Part shown: one piece after another, positions 25,745 through 33,414 of the stretch
Layout of the letters: each line of letters starts with the position of its first letter
Position numbering within the stretch: the stretch's first letter is position 1
Source: JBPOHE01 sp052035915
GTDB lineage: Bacteria > Pseudomonadota > Gammaproteobacteria > Chromatiales > Chromatiaceae
DNA: 57,439 bases
Direction: 5' to 3'
Assembly (NCBI GenBank): GCA_052035915.1
Contig: JBPOHE010000027.1
Span: 1 to 57,439, forward strand
Made by a program: the position numbers and the translations under genes
The notes under the pieces: generated by a model
The model's database searches: none
What the model saw: only the letters and a program-made list of their open reading frames with translations
What the model was told of the DNA's origin: nothing

Positions 25745-25954
25745 GAAAGCCTGTAGAGAGCAAATACAGTGTCCGAAGTTGTAGCCGGGCCGGATCCGCT
25801 CTCCGCTACCCGGACCCTATCGACTTGTCTGGCGATCATCCGGTGGTCCAGACAGCGGAGCCGAGCGGGCTTGTGCCAACACCCGTCCGCTGGGTTACAG
25901 CGCTTCACGCCTCGAGGCCAGTTTTACTTCGCCCCGGATGTGACTGAGCGGCTG
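25745..25954. other. Intergenic region with degenerate repeat debris
   Basis: No gene is recognised between the hrcA promoter and family A copy 4. A short stretch, CGCTGGGTTACAGCGCTTCACGCCTC (about 25890-25915 in pieces), resembles the GCTGGG..GCGCTTCGCGCCTC core of family B and is probably a decayed copy. Confidence 0.4.
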
Positions 25955-26072
25955 CCGGGCCTGGGCCTTGTTGCCGGTTTTTATGTTCTTTATAGGAGAA
26001 CAATACCTCTTAACTTTGGCGCATTGTTCTCTTTATAAGAACGAAAATCGAGCATTTTCAGTCGATGCCCGG
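25955..26072. repeat. Family A palindromic element, copy 4
   Basis: 118 bp; left arm CCGGGCCTGGGCC, right arm ends CAGTCGATGCCCGG. Hairpins: GTTCTTTATAGGAGAAC and GTTCTCTTTATAAGAAC. It lies 51 bp 3' of the TPR gene stop and upstream of the hrcA promoter. Confidence 0.9.
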
Positions 26073-26122
26073 AGCCCCACAAGCACACCAGCCGGATAGA
26101 TCGAGCAGCGGAAAATTCCTGC

Positions 26123-26563
26123 TTATTTCGTCTTCCCCGAGGCGAGGGAGGGACTGAGCCTGAGGGCCAGATCCGTGTAGTGCCGGGCCTCATCCTCGCG
26201 ACCGAGGGCGCGGAGCGCCCGTCCCAGGTTGAGATAGATTTCCGGACGGGGTTCGAGGCCGAGGGCCTTGAGGTAACTGAGCCGGGCGGCCTCCGGGTGG
26301 CGCAGCAACAACTGGTAGCTGCCGTAGGTCAGAGGGAGGCCGACTTCGAGCGGATCGGCTCGCATGGCCGTCTCCAGGGCCGCCAGATTGGCGTTGAACA
26401 CCTGGACCGGGGCGCGCCCGAGACGGGCCGCCGCCAGCAGGTCCGCGTCGGCGACCGCCAGGGTCCGGCTCGCCGCCAGGCGGTGATAGCTGCGCTGGGC
26501 CTGCCAGCCCAGCCCCAGGACCAGCAGCAACAAGAGCCAGATCGCCGCCGTACGACCGCTCAT
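26123..26563 (-). CDS. TPR-containing membrane-anchored protein
   Basis: A 146-residue protein with an N-terminal transmembrane anchor (RTAAIWLLLLLVLGLGWQAQ) and two or three TPR-like helix pairs (NANLAALETAMRADPLEVGL, LKALGLEPRPEIYLNLGRAL, REDEARHYTDLALRLSPSL). Its ATG at 26561-26563 overlaps the stop of the O-antigen ligase-like gene by four bases (ATGA), so the two are coupled. Ligase/polymerase genes of this type often carry or accompany TPR segments. The specific role is unknown. It is the last gene of the gmd-glycosyltransferase-ligase operon. Confidence 0.75.
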   Translation of the reverse strand: MSGRTAAIWLLLLLVLGLGWQAQRSYHRLAASRTLAVADADLLAAARLGRAPVQVFNANLAALETAMRADPLEVGLPLTYGSYQLLLRHPEAARLSYLKALGLEPRPEIYLNLGRALRALGREDEARHYTDLALRLSPSLASGKTK

Positions 26564-27906
26564 GTCCCTCTCCGACCAGCGGCCAAGATCCAGCTCAGAA
26601 ACAAGAGGAAGGGATAGGCCACCAGGGCCACCCGCCAGGGGAACCAGAACAGGCACAAGACCAGCAGGGCGACCACCCCGGCCCAGGCCAGCTCACCCCG
26701 CCGATCCGGCGTCGCGGTCGGTCGACCCAGCACGCTGAGCAGGCGCCACACCGCCCAGCCCAGGGCGAGCAGACCCGGCAGTCCCCATTCGGCGGCCACC
26801 TCGAGGAATTCGTTGTGGACATTGGCGAACACCACATAGGTCTGTTCCGGAAAGAAGCGCACCCCCTGTTCCAGTAACGCCAGCTTGGTCGGGATGAATT
26901 CGGCGCGGAAGGCGCCATGACCGACCCCGGTCCAGGGATGGTCGAGAAACATCTGGGAGGCGACGACCCAGCCGTCGAGGCGTCCGGTCAGGGCGGCGTC
27001 GATCTCGCCACGGACGATCTGCGCCGCCTTTGCGGCGATACGCCCGGCCAGTTCCGGTAGCAGAGCCAGACCCAGAACACCGAGCAGGAGAAGGATCGTC
27101 AGCACGCCCAGACGTCGCGGCCAGCTCAACGGCAGGGTCCAGAACAACCCGAGGGCGAGGAGCAGGGCCAGGATCGCCGCCAGGGTCTGGGTCAGCGCCA
27201 GGGCGTAGGCGCATAGCGCCATGGCCGCCATCAACCCCCAGCGCTGGGTCGCTGTCGCCTCCCGCAGTTGCCATTGGGCGACCAGCAGCGGCAAGACCAG
27301 GAAGGCGGCCAGATCGCCCGGGTTGCCGGCGGTCGCCGTCAGGGCATAGCGACCCTGACCCTGGATCCGCAAGGGCTCCAGCAGGCCCAGGAGGTGGTGG
27401 TGTTGGTCGATGACCAGCACCGCCAGCACCACCGCCGGCCAGATCAGGAGTCGCAGCAAGGCTTCCAGTCGCTCTCGTCCCAGCCCCAGGCTCCAGCCGA
27501 TGAGACAGGCGCCGCCGATCCAGAGGTCCAGGATGGCGTCCTGGAAATGTTCGCCGTGCCGGGTGAAGAAGAGCCCGCTGGTAGCGACCAGCCAGAGCGG
27601 GACCAGGGCCTGTAGCACCGGCAGGCGGACCAGGTCCCGCCACTCCAGACGCGGCCGGGTGCGGAGCGTCCAGACCAGGGGCAGCAGGCTGAGCAAGGCG
27701 AGGCAACCGCCGATCAACAATTTCGGCAGGCGAAAGGCCTCTTTTGCCGGCGGCCACAACAGCAGTGGCAACACCCAGATCAGCATCCGCAGCACTTGTG
27801 TGGAAAGCTCGCTCGAATGCCTGTCGAGCCAGGCGGACAGGGATCCTCTCCCGGTGACCTCCACGGCTGGGGAGGACTGGCTCCGCATGGGTTTGGACCT
27901 GGTCAT
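26560..27906 (-). CDS. O-antigen ligase/polymerase family protein (Wzy_C)
   Basis: A 448-residue inner-membrane protein with about ten to twelve transmembrane helices. The large periplasmic loop carries the family signature region GRLDGWVVASQMFLDHPW, followed by TGVGHGAFRAEF and HNEFLEVAAEWGLPGLLA. Such proteins join or polymerise lipid-linked glycans in the periplasm. Ligase and polymerase cannot be told apart by sequence alone. The start at 27904-27906 overlaps the glycosyltransferase stop (ATGA). Confidence 0.85.
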   Translation of the reverse strand: MTRSKPMRSQSSPAVEVTGRGSLSAWLDRHSSELSTQVLRMLIWVLPLLLWPPAKEAFRLPKLLIGGCLALLSLLPLVWTLRTRPRLEWRDLVRLPVLQALVPLWLVATSGLFFTRHGEHFQDAILDLWIGGACLIGWSLGLGRERLEALLRLLIWPAVVLAVLVIDQHHHLLGLLEPLRIQGQGRYALTATAGNPGDLAAFLVLPLLVAQWQLREATATQRWGLMAAMALCAYALALTQTLAAILALLLALGLFWTLPLSWPRRLGVLTILLLLGVLGLALLPELAGRIAAKAAQIVRGEIDAALTGRLDGWVVASQMFLDHPWTGVGHGAFRAEFIPTKLALLEQGVRFFPEQTYVVFANVHNEFLEVAAEWGLPGLLALGWAVWRLLSVLGRPTATPDRRGELAWAGVVALLVLCLFWFPWRVALVAYPFLLFLSWILAAGRRGT

Positions 27907-29114
27907 GGCCGATGTCCGCCGCAAGGCTCGGAACGATGACAGGGCAACAGGTCCTGGTAGATACGCTCCAGTTGTTCCACCGCTTGTCGCCAAGTGTATT
28001 GGGACTCGACCAGGGTCCGGGCCGAGGCGGCCAAGGTCTGGGCACGGAGCGGGTCTTCCAACAGGCTCAGGACCTGATCGGCGAAGGCCCCGGGCTCCCC
28101 GGCCAGCAACAGATGCCGACCGGGTTCGACCGCCAGTTCGCGCACGGCAAAGGGGGTGGCGACCAGAGGCGCGCCCGCGGCCATGGCCTCCAACACCTTC
28201 AACGACTGACCGGAGCCGGTGCGGATCGGCGCCACGGCGACACTGGCCCGGGCCAGATAGGGGTGCATCCGCTCCACATCGGCGCGCACCTCGATATCTG
28301 GGTCGTTCCGCGCCAGGGACAGGAGACTTCGATGGGGTCTGGCGCCGACCAATCGCCACTTCACCCCGGGTCGCTGTGCCCGGATTCGCGGAAAAACCTC
28401 CCGGTGGAACCAGACAACGGCCTCGACATTGGCGAAGTAGCCCAGGTTGCCGGTGAAGAGGATCTCGTCCCGGGCGCGACCCTCGGCCACATAGGGGAAG
28501 TCCTCCGGATCGACGCCGTTGGGATTGAGGCAGAGATTGGCCCGGGGACCGATGGCCTCGCGATCCTGGGCCGAGACCAGCGTCAAGCGGTCCCATTGCT
28601 GGCACAGTCGAGACTCGTAACGGCGCAGTCGGCCCGCCTCCAGCCCCGCCAGCCAACGCGCGGGACCCCTGTCATGACGGTAGCGCTCCGCCATATTGAC
28701 CGAGAGGGCGTCGATCAGATCCAGCACCCGGGGGAGAGTGACCTGGGCCGGGACATTCAGGGTCGAACGCGCCAACTGCATGTGCAGCAGATCGTAGTGC
28801 CCGCCGGCGAGCAGGGCTTCCAGGGTGGCCCGCAGTTCCCGGCTCTCATAGAGCGCCACCTGCAAGGGGATGGCGGAGAACAGGCGGCGGGCGAGATGGC
28901 CCAAGCCCTCCCACCAACGGAAGGGCACCAGCTTCAGCTCGGCACAGTAGGGTTTCAGGGCCGCCATGGCCGTCGGCGTCGGTGTACCCTTGGCCAGGCT
29001 CACCAGGGTGACCCGGTGGCGGCGACTCAACCATTTGAGTTGTTGCAGGGCACGCAGGCGATCTCCGGTAGTCGGTGGATAGGGAAAGCGGCTGGTGACG
29101 AACAGCAGGTTCAC
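27903..29114 (-). CDS. Glycosyltransferase, group 1 (resembles PEP-CTERM-associated sugar transferase)
   Basis: A 403-residue GT-B glycosyltransferase. It starts VNLLFVTSRFPYPPTTGDR (GTG at 29112-29114), an N-terminus I associate with sugar transferases of the TIGR03087 (Stp1) type linked to exopolysaccharide/EpsH systems. Further motifs are LDLIDALSVNMAERYRHD, LFTGNLGYFANVEAVVWF, the acceptor/donor region MHPYLARASVAVAPIRTGSG and EAMAAGAPLVATPFAVREL. It begins 5 bp after gmd. No exosortase gene is in the window, so the subfamily link is weak. Confidence 0.85.
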   Translation of the reverse strand: MNLLFVTSRFPYPPTTGDRLRALQQLKWLSRRHRVTLVSLAKGTPTPTAMAALKPYCAELKLVPFRWWEGLGHLARRLFSAIPLQVALYESRELRATLEALLAGGHYDLLHMQLARSTLNVPAQVTLPRVLDLIDALSVNMAERYRHDRGPARWLAGLEAGRLRRYESRLCQQWDRLTLVSAQDREAIGPRANLCLNPNGVDPEDFPYVAEGRARDEILFTGNLGYFANVEAVVWFHREVFPRIRAQRPGVKWRLVGARPHRSLLSLARNDPDIEVRADVERMHPYLARASVAVAPIRTGSGQSLKVLEAMAAGAPLVATPFAVRELAVEPGRHLLLAGEPGAFADQVLSLLEDPLRAQTLAASARTLVESQYTWRQAVEQLERIYQDLLPCHRSEPCGGHRP

Positions 29115-29119
29115 CCGGA

Positions 29120-30130
29120 TCAGTCGCTCGAGGCCGCCGCATCCGGCGGCCATTCCCCGCGCCCCGCCATCCGCCGCCGCTCCCCCTCGACCATACCCTG
29201 GATGACCCCGGAGAAGTGGGTAGCGGCACGCCATCCCAGCGCATCCGCGGCCCGGGAGGGGTCGGCCCGACTGGTGTGGAGATCGCTCGGGCGCCTCAAG
29301 GCCGGATCGATCTCCAGATGCCGTCGCCAATCCAGTCCCACCGCGGCAAAGGTCTCGGCGACGAACTCCCGCAACGAGCGGGTCTCGCCGGTGGCGATCA
29401 CCAGATCCATGGGTCGCTCCAGTTGCAGCATCCGCCACATGGTCGGGACATAGTCCGGCGCCCAACCCCAATCGCGCTGGATGTCCAGATTCCCCAATCT
29501 CAGGGTCTCGCCGCTGCCGGCCGCGATCCGACAGGCGGCGCGGACGATCTTCTGGGTCACGAAACGCTCCTGGCGCAGGGGGGACTCGTGATTGAACAGG
29601 AGGCCGGTACAGGCGAAGAGCCCATAGGCCTCCCGATAATTGGCCACCTGCCAGTGGGCGGCGGCCTTCGCCACCGCATAGGGACTGCGCGGGCGGAAAG
29701 GGGTGTCCTCATTGGCGGGAGAGCCGCCCGTATCACCAAAACACTCGCTGGAGCCGGCGTTATACAGACGGATATCCCGGTTGAGAAAGCGGAGACCTTC
29801 GAGCAGATTCAGGGTGCCGACACTGATGCTTTCGAGGGTCTCGACCGGCTGCTCGAAGGAGAGCCCGACCGAGGTCTGCCCGCCGAGGTTATAGACCTCC
29901 TGGGGCGAGCCGCGGGCCAACACCTGAAGCACGCTGCGAAAGTCGTTGAGCGCCATGGAAGTGACCTCGATTTGGTGACGGAGGCCGAGTCGGGTCAGAT
30001 TGTCGAAGGGGTTGACCTGGGCATCCCGGGAGGTGCCGATCACCCGATAGCCGCGGTCGAGCAGGAAGCGGGCCAGATAGGCCCCATCCTGACCCGAGAG
30101 GCCGCAGATCAAGGCCGTTTTTCGCGACAT
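29120..30130 (-). CDS. gmd: GDP-mannose 4,6-dehydratase
   Basis: Converts GDP-mannose to GDP-4-keto-6-deoxymannose, the precursor of fucose, rhamnose and perosamine in O-antigens. The 336-residue SDR protein has GLSGQDGAYLARFLLDRGY, NLGGQTSVGLSFEQPVET, the SSS/YxxxK pair (YNAGSSECFGDTGG and YAVAKAAAHWQ) and FNHESPLR, all typical of the family. It lacks the follow-on reductase (fcl/rmd), which must lie elsewhere if fucose or rhamnose is made. It is the first enzyme of this short operon. Confidence 0.93.
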   Translation of the reverse strand: MSRKTALICGLSGQDGAYLARFLLDRGYRVIGTSRDAQVNPFDNLTRLGLRHQIEVTSMALNDFRSVLQVLARGSPQEVYNLGGQTSVGLSFEQPVETLESISVGTLNLLEGLRFLNRDIRLYNAGSSECFGDTGGSPANEDTPFRPRSPYAVAKAAAHWQVANYREAYGLFACTGLLFNHESPLRQERFVTQKIVRAACRIAAGSGETLRLGNLDIQRDWGWAPDYVPTMWRMLQLERPMDLVIATGETRSLREFVAETFAAVGLDWRRHLEIDPALRRPSDLHTSRADPSRAADALGWRAATHFSGVIQGMVEGERRRMAGRGEWPPDAAASSD

Positions 30131-30135
30131 GGGGG

Positions 30136-30630
30136 CTAGGGCTCGCAGCCGCCCAGGGCCGTGTTTTCATCGCAGGGCACTACTTCGGCGAGCTTGGAGA
30201 GCTTCTCAATAACCTGGCCGCCACAAGGAAGCTCGGTGGTATTGACCCGTACCCCGGTTTCTTTCCTCGCTGGCTTCAGTTCAGCCTCATAGTCGCTATA
30301 GACAGCATATTCGAAGCCATTATGCCGAAAGCTCAGCTCGGTCCTATCGGTCTGAAAGCGGAAATAATGGCTATATCGAAATTGTTGCTGAGTCTTTGCC
30401 TTCTCCTGGGGGAATTCGAGTTCAACCTTGCCCGGGCGACCGAAGCGATACTGGAGATAGCCGCTGGTCGCGCTGAGTTCCCGGGCCGCGCATACAGAAA
30501 GGATCTTTGTGGAATCCCGCATCCGGCAATGAAACAGGATCTGTTCGGAGGGGGCGCAGTGGCTGGGCGTTTCGGCCAGGGCGGCGCCGGCGAAGAGGGT
30601 GAGACCACAGGCCAGACAGAGACATTTCAT
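30136..30630 (-). CDS. Secreted hypothetical protein
   Basis: 164 residues with a clear signal peptide (MKCLCLACGLTLFAGAALA, cleavage before ETPSHC). The mature part has several cysteines (CAPSEQILFHC, SVCAAREL, LPCGGQV, VPCDEN, GGCEP), suggesting disulfides, and a beta-rich middle (LQYRFGRPGKVELEF, YFRFQTDRTEL). It resembles uncharacterised periplasmic proteins found in many proteobacteria. It lies only 5 bp upstream of gmd and is probably co-transcribed, although a polysaccharide role is not evident. Confidence 0.75.
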   Translation of the reverse strand: MKCLCLACGLTLFAGAALAETPSHCAPSEQILFHCRMRDSTKILSVCAARELSATSGYLQYRFGRPGKVELEFPQEKAKTQQQFRYSHYFRFQTDRTELSFRHNGFEYAVYSDYEAELKPARKETGVRVNTTELPCGGQVIEKLSKLAEVVPCDENTALGGCEP

Positions 30631-30930
30631 GGCGGATGGTTCTAGGAATCGGGGCATCGAGTGGATCGCCTGGAGAAACGCCGGTAGAACCTCAACTATC
30701 CCCAGCCGCCGGGCCTGGGTCAATCCCAATCCGGCTTGGCGGATGGGTGAAGAATGCTGGCCGATTGGCCCGCTGTGGCGGGATCTCTTCTTCGCTACAC
30801 CATCCGGCGGCTCAGGGTGGCCATCCATGGCCACCCGTTCGCCGGGACAATGCTTATGTTTCAGCCCGACCCCGGGTCCGCAAGGCGGGCTGGCGCAGGC
30901 TGGGAAACCGCGCCGACAGTGAACCAAGGA
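30631..30930. other. Intergenic region downstream of soxXA, no gene recognised
   Basis: 300 bp between the secreted-protein gene and soxXA. A short palindrome, GTGGCCATCCATGGCCAC (around 30818-30835), could be a terminator-like hairpin for soxXA, without a T-run. No other element was recognised. Confidence 0.4.
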
Positions 30931-32142
30931 TCAATGCCGGATGCCCGGCACGCTCATTTTGAGGCCGTTGTTGCGGTTCATGAGATACAGCTCCAGTTCA
31001 CCGTACTCGGCGGCATCCGGCGGCAGTTCGTTGGCGCGAATGGCGACGTTACACCACTGGAAACGTTTGCGGATGTCCCAGATCTCGCCCCGGCTGGTGC
31101 GATAGGTGGGGAAGTGGTCGACCATGCTCTCCATGCCGGCCAGATACTGACCCCGGATCCAACGCCGGGCGGCGATCTGGTGGCAATCGGTGCAGGAGAA
31201 ATTGAGCTGGCCCAGCTTGCGCTTGCTCAGGTCCTCGCCGCGCTCGAGGGCGGCCTTGGTCTTGGCGTCCTTGATGTCAACATTGATGCGCTCGCCATTG
31301 GCGAGATAGCGCATGAACACCGCCAGGGCGATATTTTCCTTGCCCTCCATGGGATACTCCTCTTTCGTCGTCGCCCGGGTGTGTCGGGTAATGAATTCTT
31401 CCACGCCGACCATCTTCTTCATCTTGGCTTCGTACTTGGGCATGGTCACCGCCCAACCCTTGTATTTGTTCTTGTCCTTGTGGCAGGAGGCACAGGACTT
31501 GGCATAGAGGGTCTCCCCCTCGGCCACGGCAAACATGCCCGGATTCTCCACATCGTCCAGATTGTCCCGCTCCTCCTTGGGGATGGGGCGGCGCTCGGGA
31601 TCGTCGTTGGCGCTCTTGAACTCCACCGGCTTGGAGAGGGTTTTCAGATAGGCCACGATGTCGTTGATCTCTTCCCGGGTAAAGATGCCGTGGCTACCCC
31701 AAGGCGGCATCACCGAGTAGGGGTTCATGGTGCGGGGATCGTAGATGTAGTTGAACAGATACTCGTCCGGCCGTTGGGCCGCGCCGATGGTGGCCAAGCT
31801 GGGGCCGACATTGCCGGGCAAATCCGCTCCCGGGAAAATGTGACAGGCGATACAGCTCCCGCCCCGATTGCGATCGGCGACCAGTTTCTTGCCATTTTCC
31901 GCATTGCCCTGGATCGGAGCATCCAGCTTCTGCAAGGCTGGGGGTGTCGAGGAATGGTTCGCGGTCAGGGTGCTGAAGTGGGACCAGTCGTCCTGAGCCC
32001 AGGAGGAATACCTTTGCCAGGGGGTCTTGTAGGCCGGTTGCTTGGTTTCCAGAGGCACTTTCGGCGACATCACCGCCGCGGCGAGCGACAGGGGCGCGAG
32101 CGTCAGGGCCATGATTCCGAGCTTTCGCATCATCTGCGACAT
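30931..32142 (-). CDS. soxXA: Fused SoxX-SoxA thiosulfate-oxidising c-type cytochrome
   Basis: SoxXA joins thiosulfate to the SoxYZ carrier in the periplasm. Here both subunits are in one 403-residue chain behind one signal sequence (MRKLGIMALTLAPLSLAAA). SoxX-like part (about 75-170): CIACH heme site (97-101), GNVGPSLATIG, distal Met145 in SVMPPWGSHGIF. SoxA-like part (about 195-403): CASCH (217-221), CTDCH (317-321) and FQWCN with the family heme-ligand/persulfide Cys364. Thus three hemes. The ATG at 32140-32142 has AAAGGAGC upstream. No soxYZ, soxB or soxCD lies in the window. SoxX and SoxA are normally separate genes; no frameshift is visible, so the fusion looks genuine. Confidence 0.88.
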   Translation of the reverse strand: MSQMMRKLGIMALTLAPLSLAAAVMSPKVPLETKQPAYKTPWQRYSSWAQDDWSHFSTLTANHSSTPPALQKLDAPIQGNAENGKKLVADRNRGGSCIACHIFPGADLPGNVGPSLATIGAAQRPDEYLFNYIYDPRTMNPYSVMPPWGSHGIFTREEINDIVAYLKTLSKPVEFKSANDDPERRPIPKEERDNLDDVENPGMFAVAEGETLYAKSCASCHKDKNKYKGWAVTMPKYEAKMKKMVGVEEFITRHTRATTKEEYPMEGKENIALAVFMRYLANGERINVDIKDAKTKAALERGEDLSKRKLGQLNFSCTDCHQIAARRWIRGQYLAGMESMVDHFPTYRTSRGEIWDIRKRFQWCNVAIRANELPPDAAEYGELELYLMNRNNGLKMSVPGIRH

Positions 32143-32549
32143 TATCTAGCTCCTTTCGCCTGTGTCAGGTCGAGGTAGGTGGAACAAAAGGGTTGAGGTC
32201 TACTTAGTATTCAGGGAAACAGCGGCCTTTCCACGCAGAACGACCGTTCTTCAATCCTATACGATCATAAGCTTTCCGCCATAGTCCATCCGTTGCTTGA
32301 TGCACCGAAAGGCGTGCGCTCCGGGACGGTGCCATCACCTGGAAAACTCGCGGAATACCACGATCGGTCTTGCAGCGCTTGGCTCCGCTCGCTCTCGGGC
32401 GGACATCCCGGGATCGTCCGCAAGGCCAGGATGGCCATCGAAGGTACCGTCCATGGCGCTGGATTCCGACTTCCCGTCCGGCATGACGGCCCATCTCTTT
32501 CTCGCTGAAATCACTGGCTCATCAGAACAGCGGTTGCACCTCGGCGGCT
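32143..32549. other. Intergenic region upstream of soxXA
   Basis: About 400 bp before family A copy 5, with no coding sequence. It must contain the soxXA promoter, which I cannot place. A fragment GCTGGATTCCGACTTCCCG followed by TCCGGCATGACGG (about 32459-32490) resembles a common dispersed proteobacterial repeat (TGGATTCC...GGAATGACGG type). Confidence 0.4.
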
Positions 32550-32666
32550 CCGGGCCTGGGGTGTTTGAGCGCGAAATCGTTCTCTATATGAGAACAATAT
32601 CCTCTCATAACGAGCCATTGTTCTCTCAAAAAGAACGATTATAGGCCTTTTTCCGCCCCGGCCCGG
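32550..32666. repeat. Family A palindromic element, copy 5 (overlaps moaE 3' end)
   Basis: 117 bp; both arms are of the CCGGGCC type. Hairpins: GTTCTCTATATGAGAAC and GTTCTCTCAAAAAGAAC. The right arm covers the last 28 bases of moaE, so the final residues AGAEKGL and the stop are read from the element. This shows that the element is younger than, or has reshaped, the gene end. Confidence 0.9.
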
Positions 32667-33157
32667 CGCGTTGCCGGCAGACCCTCGTCCTCAGTGGATC
32701 CACTCCCCCAGCGCCGCTCGGCCCGGGCATCGCTTTCCCGCGCCTCCACCCAGCGTTCGCCTGCCGGGGTGAGTTCCTTTTTCCAGAAAGGGGCGCGGGT
32801 CTTGAGGTAATCGATGACGAATTCGCAGGCAGCGAAGGCCTCGCCCCGATGGGCGCTGGTGACGCAGACCAGGACGATGGGATCTCCGGGGTGGAGTGCG
32901 CCGATGCGGTGAACGACCCGCACCCCATCCAACCGCCAGCGTCGACCCGCCTCTTCGAGGATGCGTTCGAGAGCCTTCTCGGTCATACCTGGGTAGTGTT
33001 CCAATTCCATGCCGAGCACCGCATCGCCCTGGTTGAAATCCCGCATCAGGCCGACAAAGCTGACCAGGGCGCCGCTGCCCGTCTGGCCGCTGACCAGTTC
33101 GCGCTGGATCGACCAGGGGTCGAGGGGCTCGCTTTGGATCTGGATCGAGCTGTGCAT
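32639..33157 (-). CDS. moaE: Molybdopterin synthase catalytic subunit MoaE
   Basis: Transfers sulfur from the MoaD thiocarboxylate to precursor Z, forming molybdopterin. The 172-residue protein has GALVSFVGLMRDFNQGD, LEHYPGMTEKALERI, VHRIGALHPGDPIVLV, SAHRGEAFAACEFVIDYLKT and the catalytic-lysine segment KTRAPFWKKE. The normal protein would end soon after ERWVEA; here there is an extra C-terminal tail (about 25 residues), the last codons of which are provided by the family A repeat. It starts 2 bp after moaD. Confidence 0.94.
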   Translation of the reverse strand: MHSSIQIQSEPLDPWSIQRELVSGQTGSGALVSFVGLMRDFNQGDAVLGMELEHYPGMTEKALERILEEAGRRWRLDGVRVVHRIGALHPGDPIVLVCVTSAHRGEAFAACEFVIDYLKTRAPFWKKELTPAGERWVEARESDARAERRWGSGSTEDEGLPATRRAGAEKGL

Positions 33158-33159
33158 CT

Positions 33160-33414
33160 TCAGCCGCCGGTGACCGGGGGGAAAAATCCTACCTCGTCAC
33201 CGTCCCGCACCTGGGTCCCGGGGCCGGCCAGCTCCTGATTGACCGCGGCCAGCACCCCCCGAGCGGTGCCGAAGACTTCGGCCCAGGTCCCGCCGCGTTG
33301 GCTGAGCCAGGAGCGCAACTTGGCCACATCGAGTTGGTCGATGTCCGGGGCCACCTCTTCCGTGGCGAGGCCGAGACGGTCCCGCAAACTGGCGAAATAG
33401 AGCAGGCGGATCAT
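33160..33414 (-). CDS. moaD: Molybdopterin synthase sulfur carrier subunit MoaD
   Basis: An 84-residue ubiquitin-like sulfur carrier. It ends VGFFPPVTGG, with the essential C-terminal Gly-Gly that is adenylated and thiocarboxylated. It opens MIRLLYFASLRDRLG, typical of the family. Its ATG overlaps the moeA stop by four bases and moaE follows 2 bp after its stop, so the three genes are tightly coupled. Confidence 0.95.
   Translation of the reverse strand: MIRLLYFASLRDRLGLATEEVAPDIDQLDVAKLRSWLSQRGGTWAEVFGTARGVLAAVNQELAGPGTQVRDGDEVGFFPPVTGG

Noticed and set aside
30754..30820. A dppB relic: LLRYTIRRL read on the plus strand resembles the start of DppB permeases
   Set aside because: Only about ten residues match, without an RBS or the conserved continuation, and there is no link to the orphan DppC 15 kb away.
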